In this document: positions 14,298 to 23,439 of the stretch, piece by piece | How the letters are laid out: each line of letters begins with the position of its first letter | Numbering within the stretch: position 1 is the first letter of the stretch | Assembly: GCA_934487205.1 (NCBI GenBank) | Contig: CAKSRS010000031.1 | Span: 1 to 30,568, forward strand | From: an uncultured Clostridia bacterium | GTDB lineage: Bacteria > Bacillota > Clostridia > UBA1381 | Direction of reading: 5' to 3' | DNA: 30,568 nucleotides | Position numbers and translations under genes: made by a program | The notes under the pieces: generated by a model | What the model was told of the DNA's origin: nothing | Database searches by the model: none | The model's input: only the letters and a program-made list of their open reading frames with translations

Positions 14298-15499
14298 TAT
14301 CTCTCTCCTGTCCCAAATCCTGTTTTCTTTAATATTTTATTTCTGATATGTCTGATAAATCTTACCCCTTTGGGATAGATTCCGCAAACGCCGTATTCGC
14401 CGTATTTAGACGCAATATATAAAAATCCTTTTTTTGCATACATTCGCCGCGCCGTATTAACATCTTTAACCGGCACTCCGTCCCCGCTGCATGATAAATG
14501 CGGCTGTTTCACCAATGTTTCGCTTATATCGTGCCGCTCCCATATTACACCTTGCTTAATCATGTCAAACAAGCGGTTTCCCTTCCCGGTGTTTATAATG
14601 CACAGCGATATCCCGGCGTTTTTAATAAAAGCCGTCTCGTTTTTAATGCCCCAGAAATCACCGATTGTAATATCGGAAATGCGTGATATTCCCGCATATT
14701 TGCAGGCAGTTATATACCTGCCGTTTTTTATGCTGTAACAGCTTGGTCTGAGCAATATGTTTTTATAAAAAATTTTGCGGTAAATATTCTTTTTGATTTT
14801 TTTATCCCCGATAATAAATGTTTCATTATGCGATTGCCACCCGAAAGATTTATCGCGAAAATCGGCGCGGGTAATTTCACCGTATTTTTTCTTTATGCAG
14901 TCGAGATAATTTTCCCAAAGAGACGGCGCCATAACGCCGTGACAAACAATATCCACGGTATAGAGCAGCTCATTTTTTTGTCCCAAATATGAATATAACG
15001 CCGCCACCTGACACGGTGTGCCCGAAAACAGAACCCGCAAGTCATTATCCAAATCATTTTTCACCGTTTCAAAAATATCTTCCGTTTTACTCTGAACATA
15101 TTTGCTCCCCTGCAGCTTATATAATTGAGCCGCGGAATCTATGCGTATATGGCAAACCTCAAACGAATCGTTAAACGCCGCACCGTATACCGCTCCGCCC
15201 GAATTTAATATACTTTTTGCAAGTTCTGCAAACAATCCGCCGGACTGGCTTTTTTTCAGAACGTCCGCCTCCTTGCTTTGCACAGCGAAAACATCTTCGG
15301 ACAAACTGCGCGGAACGGATTTATTGATAAAATGACAATTGCTGCGGCATTTTCCGCAGGAAACACATCGCTTTACATCAATTTCGGGATAATAAAATCC
15401 GCAATCGTCCCGCCGCATCGTCACGGCATTTTCGTTGCACACGGCTTTGCACACACCGCACCCGCTGCAATTTTCCTTTTTATCAAAAACCGTAGTCAC
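14297..15499 (-). CDS. FrhB-like iron-sulfur protein of the polysaccharide cluster (copy 1)
   Basis: About 400 residues from a GTG at 15499, preferred over an upstream TTG because GAGGAGG lies seven bases before the GTG and the TTG overlaps the previous stop. Two N-terminal 4Fe-4S motifs (CSGCGVCKAVC and CVSCGKCRSNC) precede a coenzyme F420 hydrogenase/dehydrogenase beta-subunit (FrhB) fold: SQSGGLFAELAKSIL, VYGAAFND, LFSGTPCQVAALYSYL, DIVCHGVMAPSLWENYL, then ITIGDFWGI. Such proteins recur in exopolysaccharide clusters beside pyruvyl transferases; their reaction is not established, and F420 use should not be assumed. It follows the pyruvyl transferase-like gene by 14 bases and overlaps the LCP start. 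Confidence 0.9.
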   Translation of the reverse strand: MTTVFDKKENCSGCGVCKAVCNENAVTMRRDDCGFYYPEIDVKRCVSCGKCRSNCHFINKSVPRSLSEDVFAVQSKEADVLKKSQSGGLFAELAKSILNSGGAVYGAAFNDSFEVCHIRIDSAAQLYKLQGSKYVQSKTEDIFETVKNDLDNDLRVLFSGTPCQVAALYSYLGQKNELLYTVDIVCHGVMAPSLWENYLDCIKKKYGEITRADFRDKSFGWQSHNETFIIGDKKIKKNIYRKIFYKNILLRPSCYSIKNGRYITACKYAGISRISDITIGDFWGIKNETAFIKNAGISLCIINTGKGNRLFDMIKQGVIWERHDISETLVKQPHLSCSGDGVPVKDVNTARRMYAKKGFLYIASKYGEYGVCGIYPKGVRFIRHIRNKILKKTGFGTGER

Positions 15500-15513
15500 C
15501 GTTTGTCCTCCTC

Positions 15514-16605
15514 TCAATTTAATTCCAAAGAATTTTTAAGCCATGAAATTGACTTGTTTCGCTCTTTCAAAAGCTGTGAATTTACCTTTTCCCAATCTGT
15601 TTTTCCGACGCTTTCATTCGGAAGAAGTCTGTCCGATAAGCCGAAAAGTTCAAGCAGGTCAATTATTCTTGCCGATTTCTCTGCATTTGATGTTTCTGCA
15701 TAAAAATCCTTTTTGAAAATTATTGAAAATGCGGCGCCGTGAAATGAATTTGTCACAACCGCCTCGGCTGCGGCGAACATTCCGACAAATTCCTCCGGCG
15801 AGGCTGATACATACATAATAAAATCTTTACAGGTTTGCGTTTGTTTCAATGTGGGATTAATTAAAACAAGTTTACAGCCCTTGTTTTTTGCCAGGGCACG
15901 CGCTTTTTGTATTGTGAATTTTTCGCCTTCCATCATGTACACAAGTATGTATTTATCGGGCAGATTACGCGGTTTTTTCGCTATACCGAGCCAATTTGAA
16001 TCACTTAAAAGGAGAGTGGGATCCAATACATTTTCAACCGCTTGCCCCGTCAGCTCCGCCACCGTTTTGCATGCGCTTTTTTCGCGAACGGAAATACTTT
16101 TAAATCTTTTTAAATATTCAATACATTTTGATTCATATTTTTGCGGAAAAGAATTATACCCCATGCTTGCGGCATATGCGATTTTTCCGATATCGGAATC
16201 GGCGAAATCAAGAAAATAGCTGAAATCTCCACCGACCGCATTCGGATTGAATACCTGGTCGCTGCCGGTTATGACTGTTTCAAATTCCGCCGCCGTTCTT
16301 TGTAAATCCTTCTTTGTTCTGCATTTTTCGGTTACGTTTAAATATTTTTTTGTAAACTTATTAAAATTGTGCCGTTTTTTTACCAATCCAAAGCTTTTAA
16401 CGCACTTTTTTGCTTTTGAAGATAACTTTTTGCAATGCCTTACATCAAAAGGACGATATATACACTCTATATGCGGACATCTGTAATCTATTATTTCGGC
16501 ATGCACGCCGATTTGGGCAAGGATATTTTCAAGAGCAAACGCCTGCAAAATTGCTCCGTAATTCAAGGCGCGGTGAAATGTAATAACTGCCGCCCGCTTA
16601 TTCAT
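15514..16605 (-). CDS. polysaccharide pyruvyl transferase-family protein (copy 1)
   Basis: 363 residues, the usual length. It begins AAVITFHRALNYGAILQAFAL, typical of the family (N-YGA-LQ-ALQ motif). Further landmarks are VITGSDQVFNPN (about 108-119), KIAYAASMGY, ISVREKSA, VLDPTLLLS and VVTNSFHGAAFSIIF, the sugar-nucleotide/CsaB-like C-terminal motif. The family adds pyruvate ketals from phosphoenolpyruvate to polymer sugars; some members may act otherwise. GGAG lies eight bases before the ATG. It starts four bases after the GT2 gene and is followed by FrhB copy 1, forming a conserved-looking pair. Confidence 0.9.
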   Translation of the reverse strand: MNKRAAVITFHRALNYGAILQAFALENILAQIGVHAEIIDYRCPHIECIYRPFDVRHCKKLSSKAKKCVKSFGLVKKRHNFNKFTKKYLNVTEKCRTKKDLQRTAAEFETVITGSDQVFNPNAVGGDFSYFLDFADSDIGKIAYAASMGYNSFPQKYESKCIEYLKRFKSISVREKSACKTVAELTGQAVENVLDPTLLLSDSNWLGIAKKPRNLPDKYILVYMMEGEKFTIQKARALAKNKGCKLVLINPTLKQTQTCKDFIMYVSASPEEFVGMFAAAEAVVTNSFHGAAFSIIFKKDFYAETSNAEKSARIIDLLELFGLSDRLLPNESVGKTDWEKVNSQLLKERNKSISWLKNSLELN

Positions 16606-16609
16606 CTGC

Positions 16610-17563
16610 TCATCTCCTTTTTAAAATTCTTTTCGGGCACGCCAATACGGCAATTGCGCCGATTTTTTTCCTTATGCCGAAATTTCTGCTGAATAAATAC
16701 GGAATTAAATTTTTCAGCACAATTCTTTTATAAGATTTGGTTTTTGCTTTTTCATCATAATCAGCCATAATGCAAATCATGGTCACGCATTGCATGGTTT
16801 TTTCAAGTTCAACAGCCTGCCGCAGACGCTTTTCTTCTTTGGGAATTTTTTTAAGTATCTTTTCGCAAGCGTTTACTGCGTCACACCATTTTTCCCGAAA
16901 AACAGCCGATTTTCCGCGCCGTGTAAGAGCGCCCATACTGCTGTTTTCATAATAATATAACTTATCTTCCGACACGCAGACGGCATTTTCATTCCGGCAG
17001 CATGCGAGATAATCAAATATAAACAACAAATCTTCCGCCAAAGTCTGATTCTCGTCAAATTTGATATTATTCTTTTTTATAATATCGGTTTTAAATAATT
17101 TTCCGCCTATGTATCCTTTAATTCCGCCCGATTCGTTAAACAGGCTTAATTGCGCCGCCCGCCCGTCAAGCACGCTCACTCCTTCTGAACTTTCCGCCGT
17201 ATTTCGGCTTGAAAGTCCGCAAACAGAAATATCGCAGCGATACGATTTTATGTTATTCAGTAAAACGGAAATGTAATTTTCAAAAATATAATCATCGGAA
17301 TCCACAAAACAGCAATAATCTCCGGACATCATCTCCATGCCCGAATTTCTGGCAGAGGAAACGCCGCCGTTTTCTTTATGAATAACGTGAAAACGTTTAT
17401 CCTTTTCGGCATATGCGTCGCATATTCTACCACCGTCATCTGTCGAGCCGTCATCGACCAAAATGATTTCCAAATTGGATTCCGTTTGGTTAATGATACT
17501 GTCAAAACATCTGGCAAGATATCTTTGCGAGTTATAAATCGGAACGATAACCGAAACCTTCAT
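16610..17563 (-). CDS. GT2-family glycosyltransferase A
   Basis: 317 residues from the ATG at 17563, chosen for its GGAGG site and because it begins at the fold start MKVSVIVPIYNSQRYL. The GT-A domain shows IILVDDGSTDDGGRICD (UDP-sugar binding) and CFVDSDDYIF (DXD-type metal site near residues 88-97). The C-terminal ~100 residues include basic and hydrophobic stretches typical of membrane-associated GT2 enzymes. It adds one sugar to the undecaprenyl-linked repeat; donor and linkage cannot be read from the sequence. 16 bases after GT2 B. Confidence 0.93.
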   Translation of the reverse strand: MKVSVIVPIYNSQRYLARCFDSIINQTESNLEIILVDDGSTDDGGRICDAYAEKDKRFHVIHKENGGVSSARNSGMEMMSGDYCCFVDSDDYIFENYISVLLNNIKSYRCDISVCGLSSRNTAESSEGVSVLDGRAAQLSLFNESGGIKGYIGGKLFKTDIIKKNNIKFDENQTLAEDLLFIFDYLACCRNENAVCVSEDKLYYYENSSMGALTRRGKSAVFREKWCDAVNACEKILKKIPKEEKRLRQAVELEKTMQCVTMICIMADYDEKAKTKSYKRIVLKNLIPYLFSRNFGIRKKIGAIAVLACPKRILKRR

Positions 17564-17579
17564 TTTTACCTCCGTATTT

Positions 17580-18551
17580 TTACAGCGACCATATTCTGAA
17601 TGCAAGCTTTGGCGCAAAATATGTAATCAGCATACCTATTTTCTTTTTTGCACCGATATACGGTGTTTTCAAATATTCAATCATATTTTCTTTAATGTAC
17701 TTTTGCATATTCTTGTACTCGGGCGTATCTCCTTTTCCGTAATACGCCAGCACCCTCGCGGCGGTGGAACTGTGCCACACCTTCATCATTTTAATTTGCT
17801 TTTTAAATTCATCAAATCCCTTATAAGAATCACCGATAATCAAATCAAACACATCGGCGTAATGAAACCATTTTTCTGCCGCCTTGTTATTTTCGGTAAT
17901 TCCGCGTATTATGCCGGTATTTTCTCTTGTTATGTAATGATAAGCGCAGTAAGATGTGCAGCAGCCGCTTTTTGCATGTTTCATATATTCATAGTTAAAA
18001 TAATGGTCCTCAAACAAATACCTTTTTTCGTCGGGAAAGCGTATGTTATATTTTTTTATAATCTCATTCTTGTATAATTTATTCCAAACAAAAGCGCCGT
18101 ACGAACGGTTAACCGGTATCAGCATATTATTCAGAAACGTCTCATTGTCCATGCGTTTATTGTTTTGCTGCGTACGATACTTTTCGTTCCCGTTTTCATC
18201 TTCAAAAATATATCCGCAAGCCGATATATCGCTCATTTCAATTGAATTTACCAAAATTTCCAGATAATGCGGACTGACATAATCGTCCGAATCAACAAAG
18301 GCTACATATTCTGCGGTGCACTTTTCAAGTCCGGTGTTTCTTGCCGCCGCAAGACCGCCGTTTTCCCTGTAAACCGTAATAAAGCGACTGTCTTGTTTTG
18401 AAAACCCCCCGCAAATATCCGATGTTTTATCCGTTGCGCCGTCAACAACGACAATAACTTCAAAATCGGTATATGTTTGATTTTTCAGACTTTCCAAGCA
18501 TTTTGCAATGTATTTTTCGCTATTATACGCTGCAACAACAACTGAAACCAT
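17580..18551 (-). CDS. GT2-family glycosyltransferase B
   Basis: 323 residues from the ATG at 18551; GGGAG lies 10 bases upstream, whereas a GTG eight codons earlier overlaps the preceding stop. The GT-A fold has VSVVVAAYNSEKYIAKCLES, VVVDGATDKTSDICGGF (an unusual DGAT instead of DGST) and AFVDSDDYVSPHYLEIL. A conserved acceptor-domain stretch (GAFVWNKLYKNEIIKKYNIRF) follows. It is a paralogue of GT2 A next door, sharing the domain order but clearly diverged, so the two probably add different residues of the repeat. Confidence 0.93.
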   Translation of the reverse strand: MVSVVVAAYNSEKYIAKCLESLKNQTYTDFEVIVVVDGATDKTSDICGGFSKQDSRFITVYRENGGLAAARNTGLEKCTAEYVAFVDSDDYVSPHYLEILVNSIEMSDISACGYIFEDENGNEKYRTQQNNKRMDNETFLNNMLIPVNRSYGAFVWNKLYKNEIIKKYNIRFPDEKRYLFEDHYFNYEYMKHAKSGCCTSYCAYHYITRENTGIIRGITENNKAAEKWFHYADVFDLIIGDSYKGFDEFKKQIKMMKVWHSSTAARVLAYYGKGDTPEYKNMQKYIKENMIEYLKTPYIGAKKKIGMLITYFAPKLAFRIWSL

Positions 18552-18571
18552 AACTGTACGTCTCCCAAAAC

Positions 18572-19948
18572 TCACTTGATATATTTTGATTGTTCGGCAA
18601 TCTGCCGCTTGATTTTCGTAATTTCTTCTTTATGTATAAAATATATCCCCGATGAAAAACCGACGGATATAATATAAACATATACCGTTTCCAAGTCGTA
18701 AAGCGGATTTCCCGTAATGCAATACGTCAGGAAAAATACTTGATAACACAGCGAAAATATCAATACAATTTTCGTCTTGTCGGAAAGACAAAGCGCATTT
18801 TTCGTACTTTTCACCGCAAGCTGTATCGTCTGCGTTATTGCGGATATAAACAGCGACATGAAAATCAAAAACCCTATAACGCCCGTTTCGCATAATAACT
18901 GAAGAAAAACATTATGCGCGTCCCTTAAAACCGAATCCTGATTATAAAAATTCACTACTTCCTTACTGAATTCGCGCCACCCGATGCCTAATATCGGGGA
19001 TTGCTTAAAGAAATTCCACGCTATTGCATAAAGCTTAAAGCGTCCGTTGGAAATATCCGAGGTTTCGTTTTCCGTCCCAAACATTGCTGCTATTCTCTCA
19101 AAAGCAGCCGAGATGCCTTCCACATAAAACGAAAGCGCATATATGACAAGCGACATACTGCTTAATATAAACAGTACCGTTACCAATTTATTTGCAAAAG
19201 CACCTTTTTTACATATAATATACGATACAAGCATTGCAAATACCGAGAAAATAAGGACGCCCCGTTTGCCGGTCAATATAAGAGCAAAAAGGACTACCAA
19301 AACGGGTAAAACTCTCTGCAGCATATTCTTACTTGAATTTGCAAACATCAGTGCAAATGACGCACATAATGAAATCGCCATATAAATCCCGTTCTGACTG
19401 TAATGATTTGACAGACCGACCGCATGATGATTTTTTTGCACCTGCTCATATAAATGCGCCCTTTGACTTGAATCAAAATTTGGATATATATGCGCCATAT
19501 AAAAATCGGTGTCAAAATAAAACCATAACGTTGCCGCCACATGCACAATCCCCGCTGCCAATATGCAATAAAAAATAATATGAAGAAATTCCTCATCATA
19601 CTTCATAAGTACAACAATTAAAACAAGAACGGCATATCTGACAATATATGTAAGATTTTCACTAATGTTCTCTGATGTTACAAGCATCACAAGCAGCGTC
19701 AGTATAAGCAGCCATTCCATCGGCTGAATTTCTATTTTATACACACTAAGTTTTTTGTCTGTAATAAAGTATACCAGCAGCAACGCTACCGCAAATCCCT
19801 GAATTGCAAATGTAGATGCGGACGTAGCGGCAAAGATAAATATGCTCATAAGCTTTGTATGATAGACATTAAAAATAAGAAGAAACGCCGATATCCATAA
19901 CATATACGTGTGCCGCGCCCTTTTGACGGGGATTATATATTTATCCAT
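18572..19948 (-). CDS. O-antigen ligase / Wzy-like polymerase
   Basis: About 458 residues from the second ATG at 19948; the first ATG, three codons upstream, touches the AAAGGA site. About 11-12 membrane helices. The O-antigen ligase/polymerase signature is present: LTGKRGVLIFS, ISNGRFKLYAIAWNFFKQSPILGIGWREF, then DAHNVFLQLLCETGVIGFLIF in the C-terminal half, matching the periplasmic Wzy_C loop. It most likely polymerises the flipped repeat units, the only candidate in this operon. The preceding FrhB gene ends 19 bases upstream. Confidence 0.9.
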   Translation of the reverse strand: MDKYIIPVKRARHTYMLWISAFLLIFNVYHTKLMSIFIFAATSASTFAIQGFAVALLLVYFITDKKLSVYKIEIQPMEWLLILTLLVMLVTSENISENLTYIVRYAVLVLIVVLMKYDEEFLHIIFYCILAAGIVHVAATLWFYFDTDFYMAHIYPNFDSSQRAHLYEQVQKNHHAVGLSNHYSQNGIYMAISLCASFALMFANSSKNMLQRVLPVLVVLFALILTGKRGVLIFSVFAMLVSYIICKKGAFANKLVTVLFILSSMSLVIYALSFYVEGISAAFERIAAMFGTENETSDISNGRFKLYAIAWNFFKQSPILGIGWREFSKEVVNFYNQDSVLRDAHNVFLQLLCETGVIGFLIFMSLFISAITQTIQLAVKSTKNALCLSDKTKIVLIFSLCYQVFFLTYCITGNPLYDLETVYVYIISVGFSSGIYFIHKEEITKIKRQIAEQSKYIK

Positions 19949-19967
19949 ATCTCGCATTCCTTTCTTA

Positions 19968-21167
19968 TTATTTCTTCAGCTTTGCGGCTAAGTTTTTAAC
20001 AACATAATACAGACCGAGTTTTGCCAATACATTTCGCAAAAGCTTATTTAATCTTACCTTCCATGTTACAGGCGCCCATTTGTTAAACAGTTCCGCCGGC
20101 GACATAGAGTTGACATCTTTAAAAAAATTCTGTCTTTGGGGATTGTGCGGTATGCTCTTAAACATTTCCGCCGCGCCGCCGCATACTTCTGTTTTACATT
20201 CGCAGGCCCGTATATTATCACGTATATTTTCGAAAATCATTTCCGCTTTTTCCGAATGAAACATCACGAAAGTAGTTCCCTTATTATCATCAAAGCTGCT
20301 GTTTACCGCCGCCGCGGAAAAGCAGTCCCAAAGCGTAAAATCGCTGCACCGTTCCAATCCCTTAAAACGGCAGTTTGCACAAACCGGGCGGCAGCTCAAT
20401 CCGCGATAAAACAATTTAAGCATCGGATCATATTCCAGACCGTTATGGTACAGGCATGTATTATCCTTGTACAGACTCATAGCGGTATGAGTGTAGCCCG
20501 AGTATTTATCCCTGAATAAGACTTTATTAAATTCGCCCAGTTTTTGCTTTTGATAATCAATATATTTTTCAAAAACAAGCGGCGACGGAATACCGCGGCA
20601 TACAACATCAACCGTAATGAGATTTTCGCCCGCGTCCGGCAAAAACTTTTTTACCCCCGCAACCTGACAGGGCGTGCCCGAAAAAAGAACCTTCCTCCCT
20701 TCGGCTAAATAATTCTTTATTTCCGAAAAAGTATCCCCCAAATCGCTTTGAGAATATTTGGAATTTCTGAATAATGCGAGCTGTTCCGTATCATAAGCCG
20801 GCATATGCCGTACGCGGAAATCTTTATCCATTCCCGCACCGAAAACAATTCCGCCGTTTTTGACAATATGTTCCGCAATAGCGGTAAATGCCCCGCCCGA
20901 TGTACTCTCACGGCGGATTTTGTCGTCCTTATGCTGTACAATAAAAACCTGTCTGTCGTAACTGTCCATCTTCGGTTTTGATTTTACGGGACATACAGAC
21001 AAGCACTTTCCGCAATTTATGCAGCTTTTATCACCTATAGACGGATAATAAAATCCCTCGCTGTCGCTTTTTGTCAAAAGGCACTTCGTCGGGCAAGCGC
21101 AAACGCATGCGCCGCAGCCGCTGCAATCGGTTTTATTTATCAAATTTATCACATTATTGTTGCTCAT
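19968..21167 (-). CDS. FrhB-like iron-sulfur protein of the polysaccharide cluster (copy 2)
   Basis: 399 residues from the ATG at 21167, chosen for GGAG seven bases upstream; it overlaps the preceding GT4 stop by 14 bases. Architecture as in copy 1: two 4Fe-4S motifs (CSGCGACVCACP and CINCGKCLSVCP), then the FrhB region (STSGGAFTAIAEHIV, LFSGTPCQVAGVKKFL, DVVCRGIPSPLVFEKYI) and an extra cysteine group CRPVCANCRFKGLERCSDFTLWD. It diverges strongly from copy 1, so the two are not a recent duplication. A redox or flavin role in polymer modification is inferred only from the recurring pairing with pyruvyl transferase-like genes. Confidence 0.9.
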   Translation of the reverse strand: MSNNNVINLINKTDCSGCGACVCACPTKCLLTKSDSEGFYYPSIGDKSCINCGKCLSVCPVKSKPKMDSYDRQVFIVQHKDDKIRRESTSGGAFTAIAEHIVKNGGIVFGAGMDKDFRVRHMPAYDTEQLALFRNSKYSQSDLGDTFSEIKNYLAEGRKVLFSGTPCQVAGVKKFLPDAGENLITVDVVCRGIPSPLVFEKYIDYQKQKLGEFNKVLFRDKYSGYTHTAMSLYKDNTCLYHNGLEYDPMLKLFYRGLSCRPVCANCRFKGLERCSDFTLWDCFSAAAVNSSFDDNKGTTFVMFHSEKAEMIFENIRDNIRACECKTEVCGGAAEMFKSIPHNPQRQNFFKDVNSMSPAELFNKWAPVTWKVRLNKLLRNVLAKLGLYYVVKNLAAKLKK

Positions 21168-22257
21168 AAATCCGCTCCATTCGTTTCCCCATATCTGCGG
21201 CATCGTATCCCGATTCGATTATTTTATCTGCCACATTCTTTCGCCCGTATGTTTTTGCAAGCAATATTGCCTTCTCCGCCCACTTTGCCGCACCCGAATC
21301 AAGCGGCATGGAAACGGCACGGTCCGTAATCATAATCTCGCTTGTTACTGCGTCCGAAAACAGGCATGGCAAATCGGCGGTTTGTGCCTCAACACCGGCA
21401 ATGGGCAACCCCTCGTGAAAAGACGGGAATAAAAACAAATCCATTGCCTGATAAAACCGCGCTATATCAGCTCTTGAACCCATAAATTCGATATGCTCCG
21501 AAACGCCCTTTTTTACTGCATATTCACGAACGCTCTCCATTGCGTCTCCTCTGCCTAAAAACAGCATAACCGCATTTTCTTCTGATTTTATCACCTCGGA
21601 TATAATATCAACCATAAAATAATGGTTTTTCTGCGGAATAAAATTCCCCACATGTCCCAACACTAATTTGTTTTCCCAGCCAAATTCTGCCCGCACTTTA
21701 TTTCGAACCTTTTCGCTGTATGAAAACAAAGCTGTATCAATGCCATTTTTTATTATCTGAATTTCGTTATTATTCTTTACATATTTCCCCCCGTACAGCC
21801 ACACAGCCGCATCTTCGGAGCAAGCAAGCTTTACATTTGATATTTTTCTCACAAGCGGTCTGAATACAAAATGAAAAATATCCGCCGCCCTGCCGCCGAC
21901 CGACGCGGTGTTGTGTGAATGTGCGATAATCCGCTTAACTCCCGCAATACGGCAAATTATAAAAGCCATGGGGTTAGCGCATGAATTTTTATGCATATGC
22001 ACCGCATCATAATTTTCCGTTTTTAAAAGTTTGTATAATGACAGGCAATACGGCAGAACGGTTTTTTGAGGCGGCAAGCAGTGTATTTTAACATTATTCT
22101 CCGTAAAAAACGGAATTAATGCACCGTCCTTGTATGTTGTCACAAATTCAAACGATACGGCACTTCCGTCTGTATTATTAAATAAGTTTCTTTGAAAAGA
22201 AGCAATCCCGCCAATGCTCTTAGTCAGGCTGAGGTGCAAAATCTTTTTTCTGCTCAT
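21154..22257 (-). CDS. GT4-family glycosyltransferase A
   Basis: 367 residues, GT-B fold. The N-terminal domain begins KILHLSLTKSIGGIASFQRNLF and includes AVHMHKNSCANPMAF and IIAHSHNT. The C-terminal donor-binding domain has VLGHVGNFIPQKNHYF, AVMLFLGRGD, FMGSRADIARFYQAMDLFLFPSFHEGLPIAGVEAQ (E-x7-E motif) and a short C-terminal helix. It is a retaining sugar transferase acting on the lipid-linked intermediate at the inner face of the membrane. GGAG lies nine bases before the ATG, and the gene overlaps the preceding pyruvyl transferase gene by 38 bases, implying translational coupling. Confidence 0.93.
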   Translation of the reverse strand: MSRKKILHLSLTKSIGGIASFQRNLFNNTDGSAVSFEFVTTYKDGALIPFFTENNVKIHCLPPQKTVLPYCLSLYKLLKTENYDAVHMHKNSCANPMAFIICRIAGVKRIIAHSHNTASVGGRAADIFHFVFRPLVRKISNVKLACSEDAAVWLYGGKYVKNNNEIQIIKNGIDTALFSYSEKVRNKVRAEFGWENKLVLGHVGNFIPQKNHYFMVDIISEVIKSEENAVMLFLGRGDAMESVREYAVKKGVSEHIEFMGSRADIARFYQAMDLFLFPSFHEGLPIAGVEAQTADLPCLFSDAVTSEIMITDRAVSMPLDSGAAKWAEKAILLAKTYGRKNVADKIIESGYDAADMGKRMERIYEQQ

Positions 22258-23428
22258 TACAACTTACTCCTCGAATTATTTCCTTTTCTATAAAATCATA
22301 GCTTTCATTTATAAATGATGAAATTTTACCGTTTACCGTTTCATAATCAATATCATTTAAATCAATTTCATGTACTTTGCGGGGGTCACTTATCAATCGG
22401 TTTTCAATCCCCGCCATTTCCAGAAATGATTTGATTCGCGAGTTGGTTCCATGTTTTTTCGATGCAGAACGATTAAACGCAAAAAAATTCTTGTTAAATA
22501 TCGTTGAAAATGCCGTTGCATGAAACGAATCGGTGCAGATATATTCGGCATTTGATACAAGACCCAAAAATTCTTTCGGCGAACAAGACGCAATCGGATA
22601 ATCTATGCCTTCATCTGATGCGGTGTATGCGTCGTTATGCACCGTCCCCAATATCGGCAGTCCTGTGGCAGCCGAGAGTTCTTCGGTAAACTTTCGGCAT
22701 CGTTTTCCTCCGCCGAGGAAGTATGTAAAAATGTATTTTTTATTCGGACAACATGAAGTATCGGAAATCATATTCCATTGATTTTTTGTAAGCAGAAAAA
22801 CGGGATCGCAAACGACATAAGGATTTTTCCCCGTAAGCTCTTTTACCAAGCGGCAGCCGCCGCTTTCGCGAACCGAAATTGCAGACATGCGGTTTAAAAA
22901 AACTTTTGCCTTTGATTTATAACATTTGTCCACTTCGGAAACACCGAAACTTGTTGCATACGAAACCTTCGGAATATTGTCCGGCACCCAGCTCAGCGTG
23001 TAATATTCCGGAAATATGTTATCCGGCCGCCACAGCTGGTCGCTTCCGACCACAATCATATTATATATTGCCGACAAATCGGTTAATTGTTTAAGCGACG
23101 TCGCACTCTCTTTTGAAATATTAAAATTTTTCCGAAAATCATCGAATTTCCGCACGCGTTCGCTGTACATTTGCCCGAGATTTCTGTAATTTATCTTTTG
23201 CAGCGCCTTCAAATATATCACGGGGAGTTTTGATAAAAACAATCCCGCTTTGCCGATATTATGAAGATAGTATTGCTTTTTCTTCGCATCAAGGTAAGGT
23301 TTCAAACCTTCAACAGATATAGTATCACATTCGATACCTTTGATGCCGAAATACTCCTGCAGAGCATACGCCTGCAGGATACTTCCGTAATTATTGATAA
23401 AATAACATGATACCATTCCTAATTTCAT
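22220..23428 (-). CDS. polysaccharide pyruvyl transferase-family protein (copy 2)
   Basis: 402 residues from the ATG at 23428; AAGGG is well spaced for this ATG, while the GTG three codons earlier is too close. Family landmarks: LGMVSCYFINNYGSILQAYAL, IVVGSDQLWRPDN, KVSYATSFGVS, ISVRESGGCRLVKELTG, VCDPVFLL and YICTDSFHATAFSTIF. Compared with copy 1 it has a longer N-terminal helical region. Predicted to add pyruvate or a related modification to the repeat. It is followed by GT4 A and then FrhB copy 2, so the second pyruvyl transferase/FrhB pair is split by one gene. Confidence 0.9.
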   Translation of the reverse strand: MKLGMVSCYFINNYGSILQAYALQEYFGIKGIECDTISVEGLKPYLDAKKKQYYLHNIGKAGLFLSKLPVIYLKALQKINYRNLGQMYSERVRKFDDFRKNFNISKESATSLKQLTDLSAIYNMIVVGSDQLWRPDNIFPEYYTLSWVPDNIPKVSYATSFGVSEVDKCYKSKAKVFLNRMSAISVRESGGCRLVKELTGKNPYVVCDPVFLLTKNQWNMISDTSCCPNKKYIFTYFLGGGKRCRKFTEELSAATGLPILGTVHNDAYTASDEGIDYPIASCSPKEFLGLVSNAEYICTDSFHATAFSTIFNKNFFAFNRSASKKHGTNSRIKSFLEMAGIENRLISDPRKVHEIDLNDIDYETVNGKISSFINESYDFIEKEIIRGVSCNEQKKDFAPQPD

Positions 23429-23439
23429 CTGTTCCACCC

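Noticed and set aside
15500..15517. TTG start at 15517 for FrhB copy 1
   Set aside because: It overlaps the previous gene's stop and includes the AGGAGG ribosome site in the coding region; GTG at 15499 is better placed.
14297..21167. FrhB-like genes as evidence of F420-dependent metabolism or hydrogenase
   Set aside because: No hydrogenase or F420 synthesis genes are present; this family is common in bacterial exopolysaccharide clusters without F420.
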